Shown: positions 16,681-24,212 of the stretch, piece after piece
Numbering within the stretch: position 1 is the first letter of the stretch
How the letters are laid out: every line of letters begins with the position of its first letter
DNA from: Hyphomicrobium_A sp963776675
GTDB taxonomy: Bacteria; Pseudomonadota; Alphaproteobacteria; Rhizobiales; Hyphomicrobiaceae
NCBI GenBank assembly: GCA_963776675.1
Contig: CAVZNR010000052.1
Coordinates: 62,001 to 126,000, forward strand
Direction of reading: 5' to 3'
Length of the DNA stretch: 64,000 nt
Position numbers and translations under genes: made by a program
The notes under the pieces: generated by a model
The model's database searches: none
What the model saw: the letters and a program-made list of their open reading frames with translations, nothing else
Told to the model about the DNA's origin: nothing

Positions 16681-17100
16681 CTATTTGTGGTGGGCCGACA
16701 CGGCGGCACATAGCTCGCCGGACAGCTCGCGCGAGACCGCATGCGAGATGTCGCCCAGGCTCAGCATGCCGACCATGCGCTTCTTCTCGTCGATGACGGG
16801 CAGGCGGCGAATCTTCTTGCTCTCCATGATGCGCAGGGCATCGTCGAGCTCTTCCTCGTCGCGGCAGTAGACAATGCCTTTGGTCATGACGTCGCGCGCG
16901 GTGAGCTTAGACGTGTCATGACCATTGGCGACCGCGCGGCAGGTGATGTCGCGGTCGGTCACCATGCCGATGAGACGATCGTTCTCGCCGACCGGGATGG
17001 AGCCCACGTCGAGCTCTTTCATTCTCTTAGCGATCTTGGCAATGGGGGTATCGGGCGCGACCCACTCGGCGCCTTTGTGCATGGCTTTCTTGACTTTCAT
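16681..17100 (-). CDS. Tandem CBS-domain protein, 139 aa
   Basis: Two CBS motifs fill the protein. The first spans about 7-60 (AMHKGAEWVAPDTPIAKIAKR...GSIPVGENDRLIGMVTDRDI). The second spans about 72-128 (VMTKGIVYCRDEEELDDALRIM...RRLPVIDEKKRMVGMLSLGDI). Such stand-alone CBS pairs bind adenine nucleotides and often sense energy state; the partner here is unknown. ATG 17100 is chosen because GGAGA sits about 7 bases upstream; the longer frame to 17181 has no such site. It is divergent from the PCMT fusion, and an FNR-like box lies between them, so it may belong to the low-oxygen response. Confidence 0.88.
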   Translation of the reverse strand: MKVKKAMHKGAEWVAPDTPIAKIAKRMKELDVGSIPVGENDRLIGMVTDRDITCRAVANGHDTSKLTARDVMTKGIVYCRDEEELDDALRIMESKKIRRLPVIDEKKRMVGMLSLGDISHAVSRELSGELCAAVSAHHK

Positions 17101-17261
17101 GGGAATCTCCAAGCTTGATCTCAGCGTTCCCCCCGAGCCTACGTCGATACTAGCATTCCCTCGCCGCGGACGCTGCCACATTGATGGCCGTCAAGTGGCG
17201 CAGCTCAAAGTTGCTTCAAAGGCGATGGACGTGATCAGCGCAGCGGAAATGGGTCGGAGCC

Positions 17262-17275
17262 TTGATTCACCTCAA
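17262..17275. promoter_or_regulatory. FNR-like box with one mismatch, upstream of the PCMT fusion
   Basis: TTGATTCACCTCAA matches TTGAT-N4-ATCAA at nine of ten defined positions. Its centre is 63 bases upstream of ATG 17332, nearly the same spacing as at hemN. It is about 168 bases from the divergent CBS gene. The regular spacing and the fnr gene nearby make it a credible site. Confidence 0.55.
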
Positions 17276-17331
17276 TGCGCGTCCCCGACCCGGGTGGTCG
17301 CATTTCACACTGTTTTTCTCGGGAGGCTGAC

Positions 17332-17370
17332 ATGACCCTTCGCTCCGACATCGAGGAGCTGCGGCCTTGA
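17332..17370 (+). CDS. Possible 12-aa leader ORF overlapping the PCMT-fusion start
   Basis: ATG 17332 follows a strong ribosome-binding site (GGGAGG, 5-base spacing) and encodes MTLRSDIEELRP before TGA at 17368-17370. That stop overlaps the TTG start of the next gene, and the leader's own GAGGAG codons form the ribosome-binding site for that TTG. The layout suggests translational coupling or a regulatory leader. It could also be the remnant of the true N-terminus after a frame change. Confidence 0.4.
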   Translation: MTLRSDIEELRP

Positions 17371-19418
17371 CGGCCCAGGGGCGCCACGGCGGTGCGGTGC
17401 TGCCGCCCCTGGTCGACTATGCGGCGCTCCGACGGGTCATGGTTGAGGATCACATTGCGGCGCGCGGCGTGCGCTCCAAGCTCGTCCTCGACGCGATGGA
17501 CGCCGTGCCGCGCGAGCGGTTCCTGCCCGAGCACCTGCGCGAGTTCGCCTACGAAGACACGCCGCTGCCCATCGGCGAGGGGCAGACCATTTCGCAGCCC
17601 TACATCGTCGCCTTCATGATCGAGGCGCTGGCGCTTCAGGGCGGTGAGCGCGTGCTCGAGATCGGTGCAGGCTCGGGGTACGCGGCCGCGATCCTGTCGC
17701 GCATCGCGACCGAGGTCTACACGGTGGAGCGCATCGGAGAGCTCGCCGCGCGTGCGTCCGAGAAGCTGTCCGACCTCGGCTACGAGAATGTGCACGTCCT
17801 CCACGCCGACGGCACCCGCGGGTGGCCCGAGCATGCACCCTATGACGCGATCATCGTCGCAGCCGGCGGTCCGCAGATACCGAAGACCCTGACAGGGCAG
17901 CTCAAGGTGGGCGGCCGGCTCGTCATTCCCGTCGGCACCGATCCGCGCGGACAGGAGCTCATGCGCGTCACGCGCGTCTCCGAGGACGATTACAAGACCG
18001 AGGACATCGCCGACGTGCGCTTCGTTCCGCTCGTTGGAGTCGAGGGCTGGGCGCCCGACGCCGAAACGCGGCGGGAAAAGCCTGCCGAGCGCTCGCCTGC
18101 GCGGCCCGACGACCACCTGGCCGACGCGGTGGCCGGGGCAGGCGAGGGATTTTCTTCGATCGAAGATGCCGACCTCGCCCCGTTGCTCGACCGCATCGGC
18201 GATGCACGCGTGGTGCTGCTGGGTGAGGCGACGCACGGCACCGCCGAGTTCTACCTCATGCGCGCGCGTCTCACGCGGGAGCTGATCGAGCGCAAGGGTT
18301 TTCGCTTCGTCGCCATCGAAGGCGACTGGCCCGATGCGGCGCGTGTGGACCACTACGTGCGCCATTCCGAGTTTCCGCCCTCGGAATGGACCGCATTCGC
18401 CCGCTTTCCCACGTGGATGTGGCGCAACGAGGAGGTGCGCGCCTTCGTCGACTGGCTGCGCGCGCACAATGCCGATCTGCCGCCCGATCGCCGCGTCGCG
18501 TTTCATGGCCTCGATCTCTACAGCCTCTACAACTCCATGCGCGCGGTGGTGTCCTACCTCGACGAGGTCGACCCGGCGACGGCGGCAGTCGCGCGCGCAC
18601 GCTACGGCTGCCTGACGCCCTGGCAGGCCGATCCGGCGACGTACGGGCGCGCAGCACTGAACGGCACCTACCGCTCGTGCGAGAACGAGGTCGTGCACAT
18701 ACTCAACAGCATCCTCGCCAAGTCGAGCGCCTATGCGCTGCACGACGGCGAGCGGTTCCTCGACGCCGTGCAGAACGCTCGCCTGATCGCCAACGCGGAG
18801 CGCTACTACCGCATCATGTATTACGGCTCGCGCGCGTCCTGGAACCTGCGCGACACCCACATGTTCGACACCCTGAAAATGCTTCTGCAGTTCTACGGTG
18901 GCCGCTCCAAGGCCATCGTGTGGGCGCACAACTCGCACGTCGGCAACGCCCGGGCGACGGAGATGTCGAAGCGGGGCGAGCACAACATCGGCCAGCTGTG
19001 CCGCGCCGAGTACGGCAACGGCGCCTATATCGTCGGCTTCGGCACCGACCACGGCACCGTCGCGGCAGCCTCCGATTGGGATGGGCCGGTGGAGTTCAAG
19101 TCGGTGCGCCCGGCACTCGCGCGCAGCTACGAACGGCTCTGCCATACCGGCGCGGCGCGTACGGGAAAGCGGCAATTCCTGCTGCCGTTGGGAAGGCCGC
19201 TTGCCGCCGAGTTGCGCGAGGCGCTCACCAAGCCGCGGCTTGAGCGCGCCATTGGCGTCATCTACCGTCCCGAGACGGAGCTTGCGAGCCACTATTTTCA
19301 GGCGGTGCTGCCGCAGCAGTTCGACGAGTACGTCTGGTTCGATGAGACGCGGGCCGTCACGCCGTTCGACACGGTGCAGCTCGAAGGGCTACCCGACACG
19401 TATCCCTTCGGTGTCTAG
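17367..19418 (+). CDS. Fusion of protein-L-isoaspartate O-methyltransferase and erythromycin-esterase-like domain
   Basis: Two enzymes are joined in one 683-residue chain. Residues 1-228 are a full PCMT: VEDHIAARG, LPIGEGQTISQPYIVAFM, and the SAM-binding motif VLEIGAGSGYAAAIL (96-110). They repair isoaspartyl residues in aged proteins. A polar linker (about 229-262) leads to an erythromycin-esterase/succinoglycan-type domain. Its motifs include LLGEATHGTAEFY with His290 and VAIEGDWPDA with Glu318, the catalytic positions of EreA/EreB-like hydrolases, plus FHGLDLYS and WAHNSHVGNA. TTG 17367 is chosen because GAGGAG lies 8 bases upstream. Stand-alone PCMTs are about 210-220 residues, so the fusion is clear. 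What the esterase half hydrolyses is unknown. Confidence 0.9.
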   Translation: MTAQGRHGGAVLPPLVDYAALRRVMVEDHIAARGVRSKLVLDAMDAVPRERFLPEHLREFAYEDTPLPIGEGQTISQPYIVAFMIEALALQGGERVLEIGAGSGYAAAILSRIATEVYTVERIGELAARASEKLSDLGYENVHVLHADGTRGWPEHAPYDAIIVAAGGPQIPKTLTGQLKVGGRLVIPVGTDPRGQELMRVTRVSEDDYKTEDIADVRFVPLVGVEGWAPDAETRREKPAERSPARPDDHLADAVAGAGEGFSSIEDADLAPLLDRIGDARVVLLGEATHGTAEFYLMRARLTRELIERKGFRFVAIEGDWPDAARVDHYVRHSEFPPSEWTAFARFPTWMWRNEEVRAFVDWLRAHNADLPPDRRVAFHGLDLYSLYNSMRAVVSYLDEVDPATAAVARARYGCLTPWQADPATYGRAALNGTYRSCENEVVHILNSILAKSSAYALHDGERFLDAVQNARLIANAERYYRIMYYGSRASWNLRDTHMFDTLKMLLQFYGGRSKAIVWAHNSHVGNARATEMSKRGEHNIGQLCRAEYGNGAYIVGFGTDHGTVAAASDWDGPVEFKSVRPALARSYERLCHTGAARTGKRQFLLPLGRPLAAELREALTKPRLERAIGVIYRPETELASHYFQAVLPQQFDEYVWFDETRAVTPFDTVQLEGLPDTYPFGV

Positions 19419-19421
19419 AAG

Positions 19422-20390
19422 CTACGCGTCGTCGAGCAGCTTGGCGGCGCCGAGCAGCGCCGCGAACGGGCGCACGATCACGTAGGTGGGGATTGGGGCC
19501 AGATAGTCGCGGAACCGCCCCTTGGCCTCGAAGCGCTCGCGGAACTGCGATTGCGCGAAGGCGTCGCCCAGCTTGGGCACGATGCCGCCGGCGATGTAGA
19601 TGCCGCCGTGCGCTCCGAGCGTCAGTGCCAGATTGCCGGCGACGGTGCCGAGCATGGCGCAGAACATATCGGTCGCCTCGCGCGCACATGCGTCGCCGGC
19701 GCCGATCTTGGGATCGGTGATCTGTGCGGCCGTGAGCGAGGCCGCCTTCACCTTCGAAAGCTCGCACAGCGTATTGTAGAGGTTCACAAGGCCGGGCCCG
19801 GACAGCAGGCGCTCGGCCGAGACGTGGTCGTAGCGCTCGCGCATGATATCGAGCACGGCGCTCTCGCGCGCATCGGCCGGCGACATGGTGACGTGCCCGC
19901 CTTCGCCGGGCATCGGCTTGGGGCCCGACGGCGTCGGCACGAGCGCGCTGACACCGAGACCCGTGCCCGGCCCGAGCACTCCGATCGGCGATTGGGCGAC
20001 GGGCGTGCCGGGGCCGACCTGGATACGGTCGTCGGTGCCGAGATAGGGAACAACCGCGGCGTTGGCGTGGAAGTCGTTGACGACTCTCAGGCGTTTGAGA
20101 CCGACCGCCTGGCGCACCCCTTCGATGGAGAACGTCCACGGGTGGTTGGTCATCTCAACCTCGTCGCCGGTCGGGGATGCGGCGACCGCCAGCACGGCCG
20201 CGGCCGGCTTCGCCTTGCCCGCGTCGGCGAGGTAGGTGGTTATGGCCTCGGTGATGGTGGGGTAGTCGTCGCACAGCAGCGCGCGCGTGCCGGTCAGTGC
20301 GCCGTGGGGATCGACGAGCGCAAAGCGTGCGTTCGTTGCGCCGATGTCGCCGACGAGGGACCAGTCGCCCGCTGAACGACCCGTTGCCAT
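19422..20390 (-). CDS. glk: Glucokinase
   Basis: The 322-residue protein matches bacterial glucokinase in length. It has the N-terminal phosphate-binding motif LVGDIGATNARFALV, the substrate region VVNDFHANAAVVPYLG, GPGTGLGVSALVPT, and the EGGH element (PGEGGHVTMSPAD). It phosphorylates glucose with ATP for glycolysis or the Entner-Doudoroff route. ATG 20390 (MATGRSAGDW) follows GAGGGG and gives the expected length; a longer frame to 20486 is not needed. It converges on the PCMT fusion with only three bases between their stops. Confidence 0.92.
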   Translation of the reverse strand: MATGRSAGDWSLVGDIGATNARFALVDPHGALTGTRALLCDDYPTITEAITTYLADAGKAKPAAAVLAVAASPTGDEVEMTNHPWTFSIEGVRQAVGLKRLRVVNDFHANAAVVPYLGTDDRIQVGPGTPVAQSPIGVLGPGTGLGVSALVPTPSGPKPMPGEGGHVTMSPADARESAVLDIMRERYDHVSAERLLSGPGLVNLYNTLCELSKVKAASLTAAQITDPKIGAGDACAREATDMFCAMLGTVAGNLALTLGAHGGIYIAGGIVPKLGDAFAQSQFRERFEAKGRFRDYLAPIPTYVIVRPFAALLGAAKLLDDA

Positions 20391-20501
20391 TGTTCGACCC
20401 CTCGCTTCGTCGGCGTCAGCACGCCTCGTGCCCGGCGCTGCCGCCGGGCTGCCGACCTCTTTTCCAGTCGCAGGCTTCGGGGTCAAGGGTAGAGCGCGCC
20501 C

Positions 20502-20867
20502 TCACACAGCGCTGATCCACTTCTTCGCGTTGGCGGCCTCGTCGGTCGAATAGACGTTGACATGGGCCGGCATCAGGAACCCGAAGGCCGTGACGGAAAG
20601 GCGGATCCATTCGACGTCGGTGACGACGGCAATTCGCTCCCACCGCAGGAAGTGGCCCATGCCGAGCTTGGTGTCCGACCAAATGGCGCCGGGATCGACG
20701 CCCGCGAAATCGGGGCCGATCTGATAGTAGAGGCGCACTTTCTCGTGCTGGGCGAGCGCGCGCTCCACGGCGGGAATGACGATCTTCTCGTAGTCCGCCT
20801 TCGTGACTTGGCCGGATGCCGACAGCGCGACGACGTTTGCGGGATAATCCTTCAACAGCTCGATCAT
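20502..20867 (-). CDS. SpoIIAA-like (STAS-fold) protein, 121 aa
   Basis: The protein fits the SpoIIAA-like family: MIELLKDYPANVVALSASGQVTKADYEKIVIPAVE at the start, then RLYYQIGPDFAGVDPGAIWSDTKLG and RIAVVTDVEWIRLSV. The family is common in proteobacteria and adopts a STAS-like fold that may bind lipophilic ligands. It is not a sporulation protein in this group. It lies downstream of phaC on the same strand after a gap of about 100 bases. A link with polyhydroxyalkanoate metabolism is possible but unproven. Confidence 0.8.
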   Translation of the reverse strand: MIELLKDYPANVVALSASGQVTKADYEKIVIPAVERALAQHEKVRLYYQIGPDFAGVDPGAIWSDTKLGMGHFLRWERIAVVTDVEWIRLSVTAFGFLMPAHVNVYSTDEAANAKKWISAV

Positions 20868-20964
20868 GGCAGCCTCCGTAGCGAATTGACGGGTCGATCA
20901 GCGGTAGGAAAGAAATGCGGCAATTGCGTTGCCGGTCATTTGATAGGTTGAACGATGCGGACGC

Positions 20965-22827
20965 TCAGTTTTGTCTCACGTAGGTGCCGGGCGCGTCGCA
21001 GAGCCCTTCGGGTGTTGCCCGCGCCGCATCGACCGGCTGCATAGGGCCGGAGTGCGCGGCCAGCCACCCGAACAACGCCGGCCACCACGAGCCCGACTTT
21101 TGCGGCGTCTCGCTCACCCAGGTGTCGGGATCGGCATAGGGGGTGAGATCCGGCTTGGTGCGGACACGGTAGTGGCGCCCCGGCACGCCGGGCGCGGAAA
21201 CGATGCCGACGTTGTGTCCGCCGCTCGTCAACAGGAACGTCACGTCCGTATCGAGGAAAAGATGCAGCTTGTAAACCGAGCGCCACGGCGCCACGTGGTC
21301 GCGCTCGGTGCCGACCGCGAAGACGGGCGCGCGGATGTCGGTGAGGGCGATCGGCCGGTCGCCGACGCGATAACGCCCTTCCGCCAGGTCATTATTGAGA
21401 AAGAGCTGGCGCAGGTACTCCGAATGCATGCGGTAGGGCATGCGCGTCGAATCGGCATTCCACGCCATGAGATCGATCATGGGGCGGCGCTCGCCCATCA
21501 GGTAATCGCGCACCATGCGCGACCAGACGAGGTCGTTGGAGCGCAGCAGCTGGAAGGCACCAGACATCTGGTGGGCATCGAGATAACCCTCGTGCCACAT
21601 CATGTCCTCCAGGAACGATACCTGGCTTTCGTTGATGAAGAGACCGAGCTCGCCCGGCTCGGTGAAGTCGACTTGCGCGGCGAGGAAGGTCACGGTCTTG
21701 AACGGATCGTGGTCGTTGCGCGCCCGCGCCGCCGCCTCGATGGATAGCAGGGTGCCACCGAGGCAATAGCCGACGCCATGGACCTTCTCGCCGGGAGCGA
21801 CCTTACCGATCTCTGCGAGCGCTGCCTCGATACCGAGCGTGCGGTAGTCCTCGAGGCCTAGGTTGCGGTCGTCCGAGGTGGGGTTCTTCCAGGAGATCAT
21901 GAAGACCGTGAACCCCTGGTCGACGAGGTGCCGCACCAGCGAGTTCCGGGATGAGAGATCGAGGATGTAGTACTTCATGATCCAGGCCGGCACGATCAGC
22001 ACCGGCTCGGGCCGCACCTCGTCGGTAGTGGGCGTATATTGGATCAACTCGATAAGCTCGTTGCGGAACACGACCTTGCCGGGCGTGACCGCCAGATTTT
22101 CACCGACTTTGAAGGCCTCTGAGCCAGCGGGCGGGCGTCCGTTGATTTCCCGCTCCCAGTCCTCGACGAAATTCCAGAAGCCGCGCACCAGGTTGAGGCC
22201 GCCGGTGGCCATGGTCTGGTGCAGAACCTCGGGGTTGGTGGCGATGAAGTTTGCCGGCGAGAAGACGTCGAGGATCTGGCGGGCCGCGAACTCGACCTGG
22301 CGCTCGTGCTGCTTGGTGACGCCGCGCACGTCCGTCGTCGCATTGTGCCACCACTGCTGTTGCAGCAAAAACGACTGGTAGATGACGTTATACGGCCAGC
22401 CGTGCCAGCCTTCCCCATTGAATCGCCGATCGTTGGGAAGCGGCTCGATGCAGCAGGCATGCTGCTCCTGCATGGGTGGGCACGTCGCCATGTAATGGGC
22501 AAGGCGCAACCATTTGCGCAGCGCCTTTTGCGAAAGCTGCAGCTGTTTGCCTGGGGCGGCGGCCAGATGCGCCAGCCAATCGAGATAGGCGCCGGCCAGC
22601 GCCGCGGGCGACAGCCCTAGCGTTACCCGCGAGCGCGCGTAATTGAGGGAGCGGTCGAGGACGTTGGCGAGGTCGAGCGAGGGATCCGCCCCGTCCTCGC
22701 CCAACCACGGCGGCAGCCGCGTGACCTGGCCGCAGTGCCCCGCGCCGGCTCCAGGTTTGGGGGACTGGACGGCTTCATTGGGTGGCGTCTGTCCGGTGCG
22801 GCGTTCAACCGTGCTCATCTCATTCAT
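20965..22827 (-). CDS. phaC: Class I poly(R)-hydroxyalkanoate synthase
   Basis: The 620-residue enzyme polymerises (R)-3-hydroxyacyl-CoA into storage polyester on granules. The catalytic triad is visible: Cys355 in the lipase-like box HGVGYCLGG, Asp510 in VGTERDHVAPWRS and His538 in TSGGHNVGIVS. The 155- and 28-residue spacings agree with class I PhaC. The N-terminal domain (WLRLAHYMA, FNGEGWHGWPYNVIYQSF) is complete. No phaE or phaR subunit or phasin gene is adjacent, which fits class I rather than class III or IV. A TGAC-N4-GTCA dyad lies about 144 bases upstream of the start. Confidence 0.95.
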   Translation of the reverse strand: MNEMSTVERRTGQTPPNEAVQSPKPGAGAGHCGQVTRLPPWLGEDGADPSLDLANVLDRSLNYARSRVTLGLSPAALAGAYLDWLAHLAAAPGKQLQLSQKALRKWLRLAHYMATCPPMQEQHACCIEPLPNDRRFNGEGWHGWPYNVIYQSFLLQQQWWHNATTDVRGVTKQHERQVEFAARQILDVFSPANFIATNPEVLHQTMATGGLNLVRGFWNFVEDWEREINGRPPAGSEAFKVGENLAVTPGKVVFRNELIELIQYTPTTDEVRPEPVLIVPAWIMKYYILDLSSRNSLVRHLVDQGFTVFMISWKNPTSDDRNLGLEDYRTLGIEAALAEIGKVAPGEKVHGVGYCLGGTLLSIEAAARARNDHDPFKTVTFLAAQVDFTEPGELGLFINESQVSFLEDMMWHEGYLDAHQMSGAFQLLRSNDLVWSRMVRDYLMGERRPMIDLMAWNADSTRMPYRMHSEYLRQLFLNNDLAEGRYRVGDRPIALTDIRAPVFAVGTERDHVAPWRSVYKLHLFLDTDVTFLLTSGGHNVGIVSAPGVPGRHYRVRTKPDLTPYADPDTWVSETPQKSGSWWPALFGWLAAHSGPMQPVDAARATPEGLCDAPGTYVRQN

Positions 22828-22963
22828 GAGGGGCTCGCTCTTGATGACACCTCGTCTCGATTAGCGAGAACAGCCTGACGTGGCGTGTGTGTCTCGCCGG
22901 CGTTAGATTTTGTGCGAATATGTGGTTGCGGCGCGGCTCGACTTGAAGCGCGGCCCCGCCAAA

Positions 22964-22979
22964 TTTGACTGATGTCAAA
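22964..22979. promoter_or_regulatory. Perfect dyad TTTGAC-TGAT-GTCAAA between phaC and the CaCA exchanger
   Basis: This is a perfect 6+6 inverted repeat with a 4-base centre in the 352-base gap between phaC and the divergent exchanger gene. Its form, TTGAC-N4-GTCAA, is that of a Crp/Fnr-superfamily site (Dnr/FixK-like variant of the FNR box). It is centred about 144 bases from the phaC start and 208 bases from the exchanger start. The rest of the gap shows nothing I can name. Confidence 0.55.
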
Positions 22980-23179
22980 GACGGCGTGCTGGCATTGGCC
23001 CCGTTCTTGAAAGGTTTTCAGCTCACTGCGAAACGGCGACGCACCCATGGCTTTCCCTAGGGGATGGCATTCCGGAAGCCATCGCCACCGGGCAGACCCC
23101 TGAGATTTACGGCGCACGCAGGCGTGCTAGGGATGGCACCCGCAAATCGAGATGGTCTTTAAGCAGGCAAGGGGGGGAC

Positions 23180-24196
23180 GTGACGGATCTCGCACTGATT
23201 TGGCTGCAATTTGCGGTTTGTGCGGCCCTCATCGGTTTTGCCGGGCCCGAGCTGTCGCGCTCCGGCGATGTCATTGCCGAGAAGACGGGATTGTCGCGCA
23301 GCTGGATCGGCCTCGTCATGCTGGCGACCGTCACCTCGCTGCCGGAGCTGATAACGGGTCTCAGCGCCGTGACGGTGGCCGGGGTGCCGGACATCGCCGT
23401 CGGCGACCTCATGGGCTCGTGCGTCTTCAATCTCGCGATCCTGATCGTGCTCGACTTGCTGCACCGCGACGAGCCGATCTACCGCCGCGCCAATGTCGGG
23501 CACATTCTGTCGGCGGGCTTCGGCATCGTGCTCATCGGCTGGGCCGGCATGAGCGTGATCCTCGCCGGGCATAGTTTCTCGTTCCAGATCGGTCATGTGG
23601 GTCTCTACTCTCCGATCCTGATCGGCCTCTATCTCATCGCGATCCGCACGGTGTTCCAATACGAGCGCAACCAGCGCGAGGAGTTCGTGGAGGAGGTCGC
23701 CGAGCAGTACGCCGACGTCACCCTGCGTCAGGCCGTGCGGCGCTATCTCTTGGGAGCTGCCGTCCTCGTCGCGGCCGGCGTTTGGCTGCCCTTCGTCGCA
23801 TCCGACCTCGCCACGGCGATGGGCTGGAATCAGACGTTCGTCGGCACCCTGTTCGTTGCTGCCGTGACGTCGCTGCCCGAGTTCGTCGTCACCATCGCCG
23901 CCGTGCGCCTCGGCGCCCTCGACATGGCCGTCGCCAATCTGCTCGGCAGCAACCTGTTCAACATGCTGGTTCTGGCGATCGACGACGTTGCCTACACCAA
24001 GGGGCCGCTGCTTTCGGACATTTCCCCCGTGCACGCGGTCTCCGCCTTCTCCGCGGTGATCATGACGGGCATTGTCGTCGTGGGGCTCCTTTACCGGGCC
24101 AAGACGCGCGTCTTCCGCTACGTCGATTGGATCAGCATCTCGCTGTTCCTCGTCTACCTCTTGAACTCCTACGTGCTTTACGTGTTCGGGCAGTGA
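23180..24196 (+). CDS. CaCA-family sodium/calcium exchanger-like membrane protein
   Basis: The 338-residue protein has about ten hydrophobic segments and the two inverted alpha-repeats of the CaCA superfamily. Alpha-1 is at about 48-66 (LATVTSLPELITGLSAV) with GS-x2-FN at 79-84. Alpha-2 is at about 228-240 (AAVTSLPEFVVTIAAV) with GSNLFN at about 255-260. The conserved Glu of each TSLPE repeat binds Ca2+ in known exchangers. GTG 23180 follows a G-rich ribosome-binding stretch. It is 16 bp from the P-type ATPase gene on the same strand, so the two form an operon for cation homeostasis. The transported ion is not proven. Confidence 0.9.
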   Translation: MTDLALIWLQFAVCAALIGFAGPELSRSGDVIAEKTGLSRSWIGLVMLATVTSLPELITGLSAVTVAGVPDIAVGDLMGSCVFNLAILIVLDLLHRDEPIYRRANVGHILSAGFGIVLIGWAGMSVILAGHSFSFQIGHVGLYSPILIGLYLIAIRTVFQYERNQREEFVEEVAEQYADVTLRQAVRRYLLGAAVLVAAGVWLPFVASDLATAMGWNQTFVGTLFVAAVTSLPEFVVTIAAVRLGALDMAVANLLGSNLFNMLVLAIDDVAYTKGPLLSDISPVHAVSAFSAVIMTGIVVVGLLYRAKTRVFRYVDWISISLFLVYLLNSYVLYVFGQ

Positions 24197-24212
24197 GGGG
24201 CGGCGCGGCTGA

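Noticed and set aside
17235..19292. 685-codon minus-strand frame across the PCMT fusion
   Set aside because: It is the complement of a clear two-domain enzyme, with Arg/Ala/Gly-rich composition and no motif.
20881..20900. FNR-like TTGAC...GATCA near 20890
   Set aside because: The half-sites are wrongly spaced for a TTGAT-N4-ATCAA palindrome.
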